A DNA stretch of 64,000 nt, from positions 1,488,001 to 1,552,000 of the forward strand of contig JAJKFH010002994.1 of assembly GCA_023333565.1 (NCBI GenBank), written 5' to 3'. This DNA comes from Puffinus mauretanicus (Eukaryota; Chordata; Aves; Procellariiformes; Procellariidae). Position 1 is the stretch's first letter. Each line of letters opens with the position of its first letter. Made by a program: the position numbers and the translations under genes. Below the pieces are notes generated by a model that saw only the letters and a program-made list of their open reading frames with translations, did no database searches and had not been told where the DNA came from. This document shows, piece by piece, positions 12,701 through 27,700 of this stretch.

Positions 12701-15700
12701 AAATAAGCAAATCATGAGGTCACCTTTCTCTGCTTCTCTGGATCAGCTTGAGCTATCTTTTCATACCAGGTCTCAAACATTACATCCTGACATTCATCCA
12801 TCCACTCACAGTTTTGCTTGTAGTCTGCAATTTCATCTTCTTCACTCCACTGACTAAAAGAAAAGCAAGCTCAAAATGAAGTTTGAATGCAATCAGGCTT
12901 TCCTGTAATATAACTTGGGATACTTTTTTTTTTTTTTTAAAGAACAAATTAAATGCTATTAAATGCTAATAAAACCAGGATTTTGTGAGAACTGCAGTTC
13001 ACTTGGTTAATAAATGACCATATAGACACCTGCTTCTTGCCTCTGTGACAAGTTCTTAAATACATATGGGGAGCATAATGCAAGATCAGAAAAATCCACG
13101 CTTACAAAACTGCTTTTGGTAATGCTGGCAGATCAGATGAGAAATTTTAAAAGCTTTTTGGCCTTTACATTTGCTCAGAAGTACAACTACTATAAAAATG
13201 AAACATGCAGGTGTTAAAACATTTGATATTTATCAAGACAAGAAACAGCATTATCTACCTCCTGCTACACTGCTAAACAAGTGAAATGTTCCAGCACTAA
13301 TCAGGTTAAAGATAAAATTGTAATAGTTTTTGCACTAGTAATGCTGCAAAAATTTTCAAATACTTCACTTAAGCCCTTGGATACTGGCCAAAATTTTGCC
13401 ATTCTTGTTAGTAGTATTTTTACTGCTTGTTCCAGCACAAAGTTCAGGAGCCTTTCTTGGTAAAAATGGTATCAATAGTTATTACCATGTGAAAGTTGCA
13501 TTCTTCCTGACTCACCAAATGACACTGTCATGAATACTTATGTTTTCTTGCGATGTAGTCATAAGGAGATGTGGTAACTGAATCTCAACAAAGAAGGAAA
13601 GATCGCTTGGTTCCCAACTCATATCCAGAAGGTGAAGGAGAGTTGTCTGCACACATGATAAGGCAGGAAGCAATGATCTAAATAAAAAACAAGACAACAA
13701 AACATGTCTGCTCTAACCTAAAGCTGAAATTGCATATTTGGGGATCACTGTACACTTATATCCAGGCTTTACTCTGCATTAAATTAACTATGTGGCAGAA
13801 ACTCAGGTTTACTAATGCATAAACTTACACAATTTAGCAAGAAGCATAGCCAACGCAATTTGAACTAAAGATCGTATCTTTTATGGATTCAGTTAAGATA
13901 GAGCTTATGCTATTGCCTAAGCATTAACAAGACGGTCTGTATCTTCTCCGCAGTACAACATTTTCTTGATATTTGCAGAAACTTGTTCTCTTTAAAACCT
14001 TTGCCATGTTCAGTTGAAACTAGACAAAGGACTTGGAAGTTATTGGCAGAGAAACGGACATTATAGTCACAAAATTCTCATTTCTTTAGGACACCTGGCT
14101 ATAAATCCCAACAATTCTAACCAGGATGCTACCAAAACATAAGCTTTAACATTAAAGCATGGTTGCAGAATTGTGGTATTTATTGTGGCATTTCTCTTGC
14201 CAAAGTATTCCACAATAAATTTGCTATTTCTAGTATTTCACTATTAAGCTTCAGAAACACATTGCAGAGTTATAACTACAAAATGCCATAATAAGTCAAA
14301 GTTTTAACATTGATAAATTTATTGTGCTTTCCTGCATAGTATTAATAAAAAGGTAACTTGGCATTTTTGATCACAAGATCAAGATCCCTTATTTAGTTCT
14401 GTAAATAATGCAAAGAATAGTCAAACTTAATTAAGATATTAAACAATAAATAACAGTGACAAAAGAAGAAGTGAGGAAGAACAGAAAAAAAAAATCTCAC
14501 GTAAGTAATGCAACCAATGTACTGTACCTGTCATTAATCGTACTAAATCCCTTCACAGAATTTACCAGGAACAAAACAAGCTGATAGTAGGACTCTCGAA
14601 TCTCTCTGTGTAGCTCAGCACCACAGCCTTCCAGGTTTCCAAAGTAGCTAGAAATTAAAGGCTCAGTTTAGTAGTCTAGAATTCACTGCTACATTTTAGG
14701 TAGCATGATCTGTGCAAATTTTACAAACAGACAATCTTCTAAACACTCCCCACCAGTGGGAAGGGTGTTAGTTTTGTTTAAAATGCAGTCTGCCACTTTC
14801 AAAGAAAAAGAAAAAAAAAAAAAAAGAATCCTGTACCAGGAATCAGAAGTTAAGAAACAAAACAGGCAAAGAGAATATTCTCATGGCACTAATGAACGAA
14901 CATTCCTTCAAATTAAAAAGGTGCTTTACAAAAAAATCTAATCAAGATCTTAAAGGAAATCAGTGCACTGCAAGGTGACCATAAAAAGCTCTTGACAAGT
15001 GAGAAACCAGCCGACAGAGTTCAGACAGCACTGTCCAGACACACAATAGAAATCAGACCTAAATTCATGAACCCGAACAGCATAGTATTAGCTCCTGCTT
15101 TGAGATAGTGCTTTCTAGTTGTACATAAAATTTGAAAAAACTTCCAAATTATCTTTCCTTACTTAGAACAACAATTGCACATGCATATAATCGATATGAT
15201 CTTTTTGCTTCTTTTTTTTTGTGTGTATGTGCATGCCCTATAACTGGTACACAGCACTGCAGACCTTAGCTTGCATGTCCATCACTTCAGCCTCTGGCAC
15301 ACGAGTGGAATATATCACCCCACAATAAAATTTGTCTTGTACAGGTATCACATCCAAAGCTATGAAATTCATGAACAAGCAAATGCTTGACTAACAAGAT
15401 ATAACATGCACCATTCTTGGAAGTTAGTTTTTCTGCCAGATAGGTATTACCTTGAATTACAAAATAAGTTCACAAAAATTATAAAGACGCAACGCTACGT
15501 AAGTAATTACAAGTTAAATGGGTTAGATCACTACAGCTTTACTGGACGAGAAAGAAACCAATCTAGAATTAGACAGGAACTTAAACTAAAGCCATAACCA
15601 AAGACTCTACAAGCTTTTTGAGTTTGTTTTGTTCTGGTTAGAACTGTAAAGATGTTTCCAGGTATCCACACTGTGATTCAACTGCACGATACCCACTAGC

Positions 15701-18700
15701 ATCAATAGCTGTACAACTATGTCCCACCTGAAAATAATAATTAATTTTTTTTAAATGAAGCATGCAAGATACACATAGTACCCTAAAAACTAATCCTCAG
15801 GTCATATTTTTATTATCTACATGGATGAAAAAACAGTAACTTTCTACTGTTTTCAATATACACGAGTGGAGAACACAAGGACTAAGATATATTAAATCAC
15901 ATGGCTGAGACTTGTCTAAATAGTTACTTACTTTGTAAAATCCTTCTGACAGGCTAGAAGTTCTAAGAGAAAAAGTACACACGGTGGATGAAAACAGTGT
16001 GGCTGCCCAAGTGAGTCTAGGCACTGGCGGATTGTCTTGAGCACTTCCATAATACTCTGCCCTTGGGATTTTCTCAAAGCAAGAACCTTTAAAACACTAA
16101 GAAGAGCAAAAAACATCTATGAGGACTTCAGAACATTGTACTTAACATAACCCAAATAAATCACAATTCAAGAAGTACTTGACTAGTTAAACAAGAGTTT
16201 GGCATCTAAATTTCCAATTGTACTTCAGCAGTGGTATATTGCGTTTGGAATGAGTGATAAAGCTTCAACCAGAATCCAGGACTTCCTGCACCAGTCCAAG
16301 TTTTAGAGCCTAAAATAGACAAACTGAGAATTGCAAATCTCTCTTTTGATTTACATTTTCAGAATATCAGGTAATTTAATGAGAGAAGCAACTATTCTAT
16401 ATTTGATATCAAGGATTTCTAGTACTGCTGTACCATTTCTTCACTGTTTGTAGATAAGCAGCAAAATGCCACTGCAAACAGATCTCAGGAAGCAAGACAA
16501 GAAACAGCCAAGTAATTGTTTTTCACATTCTGAAGTTCTACATCATAGAAGTGAATCAAAGGAAAGAATACTCTCTATCAGCCCCTACATGGTTGTGAAT
16601 AACTGAAGTTTGATACATAAATCTGACAACTATTTATGTACAAAATGATTTTCAATGCTATCTTGCAGCTAAAAGATGTTTTATTCCACCTGAAGAGGTC
16701 TGAAGACAAGTTTCTGTACTTTATAATTGGCAACATTTTCAATTTGCTTACCTTTCATGTGAAAGTGATTGATCCTTAATAAAGTCTAATGTGTTTTTCA
16801 ATATAGGATATTTCTCCTTCACAGTAGGCACAGCTCTCGGCTCTTCCATTGATCTGAAAGACAGCAGCCTTAATCTTCCACGGCTGAACGGAGATTTTCG
16901 TGTAGGAGTGGAAGGAGGTGATGCTATGTCTTCTTGCTGTGAAACTGTATTCTCAACAGGCTTACTATGAAATGCAGATGCTTCCTCTGTTTGGAGGGGG
17001 TCTGGAACTTGTTTAATTTTCGTATCAGATTGCGTCATTTGGCCCCCCTCTTTTGAAACAGGATGAGTTACTCCATTGGAAGACAATGAGTGTGCTGGCT
17101 GGAAGTCCGTGTCCACAACAGAACCTTTTCTTTGGCATTTATCACTGACATACTGTTGGATATCATCAATATCTTGGGCTTCCAAACTGTCTGAAGCAGA
17201 AACTTTCGTCTTCGCTCTTACGGGCAAAAAATTCAGTAACAAAAGGCTCTTCTGCATACAAAGTTTTGCTGCAGCATAAAAATTGGAAGAGTTAAAATCA
17301 TGAGAATAGAACACCAAACTTGCTATCTTCTGCTTAGGAAGAAAGTGATTTATCTTGTTTCTTCTGAGCCAAGACAGCTAGAAAATACTGTTTTTCTTAT
17401 TATACTGATCATGACGCTATCCGTTACTTAATTCTAGATTTCCAAACGCTAAATTTGAATAATCACACTGAACCATATGAAGCATACAACAGTCAATGAG
17501 AACACATTTTATTCTACTAACAATCAGCTGCTATTCTAACATCAGTTAATCGTGGTGACAAGTATCTACAAAAATAGATGAATGTAAGTTCAGAACCAGG
17601 TGACCCAAGTGAGAAGTCAATCCCTGTAGAATTTTCTCACGTACTATTTTCTGCAACGAATAGCAGAACACAATCCCAGATACTTCATGTAATGTACACT
17701 AGTTTATCTCTTAAGGTATTAAAAAGTAACCCCAGCTGCTAACTTACCTTTTACAGCAAAAATAACGTCTAAGATGTACAAGGCAATGCTTTACTAAACT
17801 ACCTGGAATGCTTATACATTTGGAAAGGCAACACTTACCAAGAGTTTCTGGGTTCACCTCACTTGCTTCTGTGTTCTGCTTCTCTTCAGAATCATTTCCC
17901 CTACCCATCAGGGATTTCTGCTTCATTTCCAACTGTAGACAGGATGTTAAAATAGTTAAAATATGACTCCCCCTGTATATCTATGCAGCAAGGCAGTATG
18001 AAGACTGCATCGCATTAAAGGAATTTAATCTCAGGAACAGATGACAGTATTTACTACTCCCTACTGCAGAACAAAACACCCAGTAGTCTAAAAGAGCAAA
18101 ACCTAAACTATCAGAGCAGATAACACAGCCTCATACAGAGATCCTCAAGGTTTGTAGGCTGAGACCCTTCCCTGTCTTGTGACTAGGTGTGCATCAGCCC
18201 TCCAAGAAAAAAGAAGGTTTCCCCTTTACCCTCACCACTCAGGAAAAGATATACATCTAGTCATAAGATTCTCCAAAAGCATCCTGTCATCTAACAAGTG
18301 AGTACTGTCAGATGCAAATATCACCTGCCATGCAACGGGTAAAATGCAATTACTCATCTTAACATGCATCTGCACTCATTGCATCTCTAGTGTATCAAAC
18401 TGCCAGGAATTCTCGCAGGCAGGAAAGAGGAGGGAGGAGATCACAAGATACTAGAACAGTTAATTTGGCCGGCCCACATCTGAAGGGCTCACAAGAGTAG
18501 CAGAAAAGCAGGCCATAGATTGAATTAGCTGTTCTTGAAGGCCACATACTTGTTAACATTTAGAATCTCCTGCAGGTTAGTGAAAATCTAAATGAATTTT
18601 GACTCTCCACAGCTGCAGGTGATGATGCGGACACCTCGCACCAGGTTGCGAGCTGATGACACCAGCTCTTCGCATAAGGCTTATGTTTCAAAGAAAATTA

Positions 18701-21700
18701 TGTGCAAAAAACATACTCTGAACTGCAGTCAGTTACTTGCTTGTCAAAGAAGCAATTATTTCCTTTTCTGTTAGCATTGCATTACTATGAGAATGATGTT
18801 TGACAGATTTCTTTCTATGCTATACCTCAAAAGAACTCCAACTGCTATGTAAGAATCTTCCTAATAAGCAACACACATTCTTGCTGAAAAATAACACAAA
18901 TGTAACTGATTTTGAGTCAAATTCAGTCCTAAATACTCATGATGACACATCTGGGGCTGCAGGAAGGAGGGGAGCGTAAGAATGCATTTAAATGTTTAAG
19001 TTCAAAGTTTAGAAGTGAACATATGTCACTTCTAAAGTGAAAATAGTTGACCTAGAATCACCGAAGGAAAACATGGTTCCACCCTACTCCTTAACATTGC
19101 ATTGTAAAATATTAAGGTAAATTACATTAATAGATAACCTCCTGAGTGATCTTACCATCCATATTCTAATTGAATCAGCCAGGGAATATACTTGTGCAAA
19201 CTCATCACTCAAAGGCACCTTGCCTCCACTGTTGACTGGAAACGAGAGAAAGAAGAGTTCTGTTTATTTACAGCTCCGTTTTTACACAACTTGACTACTT
19301 AACTAAAATTATGCTACAGCCTTCCTTCATCTCTTAGTCAATACTTGGAATTATGCCTGTAAGAAAAATAGGGAATAAAACCTGCCGACTTTCATACGTC
19401 TTAAATACATAAACTGCACCTTGACAGAGTTATTTGCAAAGTTAAATTATGAATATCTTTCTTGTTTCTTCCCAAAATTGGTGCCTGCAGCCATGGAAAA
19501 TAAAAACTTCTCCCTGTACAGGCAAGTATTACTGATATTAGAATAATCAAGAAATGCTTAGTATTAACTTAAAGCTCTATGGATGTATTTAGTTATCAAT
19601 TTTTTTTTCCCTTTTGTTTTATGCTATGAATTTCTGGAATGGACTTTCAAGATCAATTTACAAAAATTAAAGACCTGACAAAACAGTTTCCATCAAAACT
19701 GGCCTGACAATGACTATGGAGAAAAAGACATTTCTATTCAAGGTCTTCCCTCTCCCATTCCCCCATTTTTTTAAAGTTTTTTTTTTTTTCCCTCCTTCTT
19801 TTCAGCACCACTTGTACACACTTCACATGGCATAGGTGAACATGGATCCTGAAATTGGTCTGCCCCAGCAGACCGACAGATGAAGCTATCAACATAATAG
19901 TAGGATAGATATCTTATCCACACATTAATATTCTCCTGAGCGACCACAGTTTTCAATCTTACTCAGAAAATCAGATCAATTGTCAGACATAGACAAAATG
20001 ACTAAAGGCAATAACCACTTTAGTCATCAAGTCAGTCTTCGTGTCAATCATTTTTACCCATAACTTTATAGCTCAAAATGTAAGATGTTTAGCTTCAAAA
20101 TTGTGACAGAAAGTGAAAGCCTAAAACGAAACCCTTCAAAACCAAGTAACACCTTATTATCCACACTTCAAACATATTAATAAGCTTAATGGAAGGATGG
20201 TGTAAGTTAAAAAGTTGTTCATTTTACCTACTGAAAATATATAAATGGTAATACAACAGACATTATACAAGTTAAAAGCAAAACATTACCTTTTATTTAA
20301 AAAAAAAAAATTTAAAAATATATATATATTGAGGATACCAAGGTGAGTTGCCACAGTATAACACTTCGGGAGGTAATTCACACCTCCTCCACCCCAACAT
20401 TTAAGAACATATGTAAGCTGGTGCTGACTTTTTAGAAAAGATACAATGAGAGTGGAAAATTATATAAGAACCTCTAATCACTGGGAGCCACATTGTTCTG
20501 AATTAAAACCCAGAGGACATCATTACTCTCATTGGGTATATCCTTGTAAGGCTTAGTCAGTAGCTTATGATGGTTATTAATATTTGGACAGAGCTCTGAA
20601 GATAAAAGCATATATTAATAAAAAATAAACACTCTAGAGATAAGGCTTACCTAGTCTACCTAAATGATGACTTCTTTATACAGAACATCTTTTTAAAAAT
20701 TGTTACACTAAATTTTTCAAAGTTTATAAACTGAACTGTGAGATAGCCTTTTACAAACTTTAAGTCTTCATTATTAAGATAGTCTAATATTAGAGTTACC
20801 ATATTTTTGAAGCTTCTCATATAAATCTGGAGTGAGATACACCAAAGCAGCAAATGTTGAGTTCACAGCTTGATCAACAGTAGAACCAGCAACTATATCT
20901 GTCTTTGGGGTCTGTTTTTTACATGCCTGTATAAGTCCTTTGAAAAGTTCAGATTTTTGCCCACTGAAGTCCTGGGCAGGATCTGATTTTGCAAAGTCGA
21001 TAAGAAAGTTACGGCAGTCATCTCGGTGAGAGCTCCTAGCCTGGAAAGAACGTTAGAAAACATTTACTTCAATATTATCTGAAAAATCGTTGCTGCTCAT
21101 TTCTACAATTAAGTCAACCTGCAGTATATCTATTGCAGTTGAGCAACCTGATCTAATGAAAGATGTTCATGCCCAAAGCGGGGGGGGGTGAATTAGGTGA
21201 TCTTTGAAGGTCCCTCCCAACCATTCCATGATTCTATGGAAATGGAAACGAATACAGGGCACAGAACAACAGTTTCCTTCCTCCTTGATATTTGAACAGC
21301 GCAAGCGATGACAACTTTAGCACAACAGCATATGCTTAAAGATGTATCAACTAATTAAGTCTAAATGAAACTGTGTGATACATAGGAATTTCATACCAAT
21401 GAAATAAAAGCAGTGGTGTAAGTACCTCTTTTTTATCTTGGTGCAGTCTACTGCTTTGACTGGCTCCCAGGAGTGCCTCAGGACACATCTGATGCCTGAA
21501 GACAGGTTTCCACAGAGGAGAGTTAAGAACTGATGTTACTTTCAAAGCAGGCAAGTCTGCCTCACTACCTAGTTCTGCAAGAAATTCAGAACAGACACTT
21601 CAGTTACTAAATAGTTTTGTTCATTTTTACAGATTAATGAAAATAAATGTTAAACATCCAGTAGGGGAGGGGGAGAACAGTAATGCAAATAGACTGAACA

Positions 21701-24700
21701 AGTAATTTAACAACATTCTCTAACTTCTGTTTCTCTGATGTGGTGCAGAAAACCGATGTACCCTTTCTTTAATGATAGCATCAATTTCTTATCTTATAGT
21801 GACAATGTTACATTATGGAAGGACTTTATGGATATAAGTACAGCAAAAATGTTTACATTAGAAATTTCCAAACAATTTGCAAGAGAGGTGAAAAGCTTTT
21901 TCTCCTACAAAAGACATAATAATTTGCTCTATGTAAGGAAGCTCATAATTAACAAAGGAGAAAAATATTCTATGACAGGAACACTTCAATTAGTTTCCTA
22001 AATCCACAGGTAAGTACCTGCCTGATTTTCCAAGCTAAGTACTGACCACCTGATTGCAGCAAGAACTCTTTAACTTTGTTAAATTTCTCCAAAGTGGTGA
22101 ATGAATTCAGATTTAGGAAGCTAGCTAGAAGCGTACTGGTTTTGAAATTAAAGAATAAACAACGCGCTCTTTTTTTTTCTTATGGCACCCATCTCACATT
22201 TTGTATTTTACTTATCTTCAGTGGCCTAAATCCTAAGTGTGCTTAACTTCTGGAATTAGCCAAACTTAATTTGATTGGGCAAACTCTGATATTACTTCAT
22301 ACATGTAATTCAGCTTAGTGTGATTACTTTCAGGTGTCCCCCTCTTCCTAATATTGGCTTCTGACTATTAGAAAGATCACAGTGATCCCTGAGACATTTT
22401 CAGTCCTGCAGAACAGTGGTGAGGCTTGCTGCACAGAGGCCACAAAAAATGGATATAGCTCAATGACCAAGTGTCGTTAAGCAGCAATACTGCAAGTCTT
22501 CCATCTTCAGTCAAGAGGGAAATACAGAAGGAACTTTATTTTCACAGGGGATTCGAAACATAAGGTCCTTGTATCTTCTATTTATATGGCACCACAACTT
22601 CTGGAGCTATTAAGTGCACTCACCTCGTAGAGATTTCAGCGCCATACTTCGGGAAGCCAAGCGCCCCATCAACCGGGATACAAGAAGCTGTAAATCCAAG
22701 CCCCAAGAAACGGCAACATCTGGTAGGCCATAAGCAGTGACGGAAAACTTGTAGCCCCACTCATTATTACTGCTGTCAGAGTGAAAGAGAAACTGCAGCC
22801 GTGGGCCAGCCTTAAAGGTCACTTTCTACAGAGCAACAAAACAGTCATTTTGCCAAATGTACATGACAGGAAGACGTTTCAGGGTAATGAATTTCCTTCA
22901 GCAACTGTGGTTTTTCAGTATTATGTTCTGTCCATAACAGATCTAACTTCCCCCACCATCCGAACGAGAAACCCACCATACTAAGCAGATAAAATTTCTA
23001 TTCAATAGCTTAATGAGAAATTTCATAGATGATTGAGCTTTAGAAGTCAGAGCCATAAAACAATAGAGAAGCATCCCATTTGAGTAGGTGTCACTGAAGA
23101 AAGAGAGTAGCCGCAGGAAGCACTACGCTCGTCTCACGATGTAAAGAAATTGTGAGGGCAGAGCGTCAACAAATAAGTTCTACCCATGTAGTTAAACATG
23201 ATTATTACTTTTCAGTTTGACTGACTGCTCCTTCGATAACAGCAACAAAGAGGGATTGTTTACTCATTCACTCCTTTTATTTGCATCATTGCAGACTTTC
23301 TTCCCCACCTCCTGCCCCCCACCTTTGAGACGGACTAAACACACACACGCACGGAAGCACACATGCTTTTAGACACAGTTTTTCCACAAGAATTGTAAGA
23401 ATTTCCTAAGGTTGGATATATCACTTGGTTCAGAATTTTAAAGGTGCTCACCTTAGGCCACTTCTCAGTGCCAACCTTTGTATCGTAACGAGTTTTTGCA
23501 CCTCTGGCATCGGTAAACTCCAGGTAATCATACCTGTGAAAATTGCAATTCATTACTTCCAAATTTACTTTTTAAGTTTTGGGAGAAAATGTTTGCTTTT
23601 GGATTTTCACAAGTGCTGCATCTCAAAGTACCCTGTTACATCTTTCGGAACCACACCTGCATTGCTTCACAGGACTGCTAAGAAATTTATTTCATGTTTC
23701 AATGCAATAGTCCCAGCAAACACAGACCCGCTTTCCTGCAGAACTTTCCCAACCCTTCAGAATCGCTGATTTTAACATCTGGCTTATGCCTTAACTAAGT
23801 AGTAGCTTGACATGTTACCAAGAGGAACCAAGCCAATAGTTTTGCCTAAAGAGGGCAAAATAAATACCACAAGCACAAACTGTGGCGGTCACAGCAATAT
23901 TACAAGACAGATCAAGGCCAAAGGAAGTAAAATTGATACAAACAGCATGTCTGTACATTTGCCAGGAGAAGTGGCTTTCAGCACGAGAAGGCATGCAAAA
24001 TAACACATCATATATTACGCAGGACAATGAAGAAATTGAAATGGCATGCTTGGAGTGGAAGAAGTATTCCTTGCACATCGAAACATGAATTGCCCCTCTG
24101 CAAATAGATATTGGAATCTAACACAGCACAAGATTAAATTACCTCCTTTCAGTTTCACATTTTTCATCAAATTCCACCTCAAAGTAAGTTGCCCCATGAC
24201 ATAGGAAGACTGAGACCTCATGGCAATTATTTTCATAGTTATGAGGCGATTCCATCGTCCACGTTCGCAATACTACAGGCTGTTCTTGCTGCCAGCTTTC
24301 CATTTCCATCTGTAAAACAAAAATGCATTCTTGAGATACAAATGCGACGCATTTAAAAAAAATAAAATTACCACACTACATTTTTGTGTCTATAATTTCA
24401 AGTTGCCAGATGTACATACAAGGTGGCATATAAGAGGTTACAGCACTGATTTACACCTGAACTAGTTATAAAGACACCCTTGATAATCATGGCAAAGAGG
24501 CACTACTAAAGCAAAATCCATGTAGTCTACCAGGGGAGGAGACAGTCTCACCCCAGAAGAGCCTAAAAGTCTCCAATGATAACAAAAGAGAGTCTGGATG
24601 ACTAATGCAGATTTAAAACACCTACACTACAGACATCCAGACTTTATTTGCATCACCACAAGCAATGAAGCTAAAATGTTAAGCATGTACTATTTTTAAT

Positions 24701-27700
24701 CTATTTTCCTCTTTCATCCTCAGAATCCCTCCTTTCTATCTACCTTCTAGGCTCCTCATTCCAGTTGCACTTCTGGTCACTTTGCTCATCTTCCATATCA
24801 GTACAGATATATTTCTAGTTCTTCACTCAGTATTTCATTACACATCCCATGCTTTTAGGTGCTTTCCAGCTCCTTTCAAATGCTCACCAATAGAATCACC
24901 TGAGTTTTCTATGTCTTTCTTGCAATTTTGCTTTTGCTTCACTGTACCTAATAGTGCCTGTATCATTAGTTACCTTATGAGGCTCACTACAAAGGCTTTT
25001 CAGTGGTTCTATCAAAGTGCTGAATCCCTGTAGCAGAGTACAGTATGGAATGTCTAAAGTGCAAAAATCCAACAAGAAGATGATCTAGGAGAAAACACAG
25101 GTCTCATGAAAATGCATGTAACCATAGCCATGCTACCCGGGAATAGTACAAAATCCCAATGTACACTTACCAGCTGACGAGTTGCCATAGCAAAGACAGA
25201 GTTACTTATTTTTTCTACTATTGTTTTGCCACTATATTGAGATAAAAGTGACTGCAAAATCGTTCTGATATTTGACAGGAACTGGCCCACATCTAAAGAG
25301 AAAAAAAACCCTTAATAGCCACCTTATGGATTTGCTACCACAACCTGCTTTATCAAACACTTAAGTGCATGGTGACGTGCACAAGAAGACAGACAGCAGG
25401 AAAGGCATCTGCTGCCCCAAGGCAGTGACACTCAAGAGCGAAAACAGTTCAGAGAAGTTTTCTGTGATACTTCTATTGTGGAAACAAGTCATGCTTATCA
25501 ACGATATTAAAAAAAAAAAAAGAGGAGTGATGAGTAATTTAATCAAACACTCCAAGATTGCTTCAACAATCTCAGCGTATCAAATAGCCTCCTCTCTTTG
25601 TAAACTTACGTGCAGCTTAAGTAAGAAACGAGGCTAGCAATTTTTAGCTATAGCCTTATTCCATTTTAAAATGTGAGACAGGAACATAATAAACTTATTT
25701 ATACACTAACAACATAAATACGAAGTAATTTTACATAAAATTACATTTCCATTAAGTACTTGGCCCAATTAACTACTCAATACTGAGCTGCTGCATTAAA
25801 AAAAAAAAAAAAAAAAAAAAGAAAAAGCTGTAGCAAAACACCCCTTAGAAGTGTCCAGCTTCTTAAGTTCCTTTCTTCTTGCTATTACAAGCGTCTAGGA
25901 AAATACATACCACCACACAGGAGCTTATCAAAACAAGGGAAATTTAAAGAAACCAAAATGTTCAAGTGAAAGTCTGTAACTTTCTGTTTTCTGAAGATTC
26001 TCCCAACATAAAATTATTGGTAGGGTTAAAATTGTAAGTTGCTCAATATGCCTACAAATTCCTTTCTAGAGACGTTAGAAATGCTATGACAGTTATGAGC
26101 ATGCCTCAGGCAACCACTGATGAACCCTTATTACACTGCAATTTGCAAAATCACATTTTAAAGTCCTGTATTACACCACATCTAATTCTGTATTCAATCC
26201 CAGCACTTACAGTTTTTAAGTATTTCTACAGCAAGATCCTTGGCTGAATTATCACTACTCTTAAGTTGCAGGTAGCACCATGAAAGGAGGCTACCTTGAA
26301 CAGACCAGAATAAGGAAGACAAGACTGTGCCACTCTCTTGCTGTGCAACATCCAGCATCATCATTTCACACTGAAAAATAAAGAATGTAACAAAAGGTTA
26401 TCCTCTTCTGCTGCAGAATGACACACAATATGTACTAAGTAAACTGTGATGGACATTATCATCCCACTCACCCCACAAAAAAGATTAAATGCAACTGACA
26501 AGCAGCATATAACACCATGAAGCAACTAATGTATTTTGTTTTGATAAATCGCAATTTTAAGTAGGAATAGCTACATATGAGTCACTCAATGTTCTCAGCA
26601 CATTTTTTCTGCATATGTAAATGACTCTCCTCCATTTACACCTCCTTTAGTGGCATGACCAATTCTAACCTCTCAATATGGGATGATTACTTCTGTTTCC
26701 TAGTGTTGATAGGGTGCCATAAAGTCTTTTCAACGCTACGGAAAAATTCCTCATCTTATACATTACTTACTCTGCTATTATGAAACGTTAATGCTTAAAG
26801 GAAAATATTTCAATTGGTTGGAAAATCTAATCCTACAGAGTTGTACAGCCATGAATAGTTTTATCCAGAAGAACAGGAAAGCTAGTTCTTTAGCACCCAT
26901 CTCAGGCATGCAGCTTGTGTTTGAATGCATACAAAAATCACGGCAAAGAAGTAGGAAGGGAAACAGTAAAGACAGTTACCTCTCTTGCTGCCACTAGCAG
27001 AAGGGTGTCCATGACTGATAGCACTTCACTTATGTCAAAATTTGCAGAAACTCCTTTCTCTGGTAATAATAAGAGTCCACCTGGATCTTGATCACTACAA
27101 AACAAAGATCATCTTACTAACCAATAACAAGTAGCACAGTTCCAAAATATAAATTTAGCTATCCTTGTGACAAATCTGTAGAGATCCTACTGTATTATTA
27201 CTACGAAAATCAAAAGCATTTGGGTTCTGATGACTCCAAACTTGGTTATATCAATACCAACCAACACCATGGACAAACAATCACTTAAAAAATTGGAAAA
27301 CAGCCTAGGCTGAGCAGTATACTGTGATTTCAGCACCAACTGTTATCCTTGGACAATGTTTTATATAGCCATTAATAAACATATTAAGTAGTGGTATTCT
27401 CCTTTCTAAACCAAATTGATTATTTTGGAGAATTATTTTCCAGAGCAATAACATTTCTAAAAAGGATTAAAAATGAACTTATTAACAGATGTGGGGTAAT
27501 TATTAACAGATGGGACAATTATTTTCAATTTCAAGACCCCTTACCTGAAGTGAGTACACAAGGATCTGAAGGCAAGATGTACAGATTGTTTATGTTCTTG
27601 CTCTGTGATGTTTTTCTAGAAAAGGAAAAAGATTTATTTTTATGATATGTTCTGTTTCCCCTCCTCTGTGAGAAAGAATTATAATTTCTGTGGTCTACTA

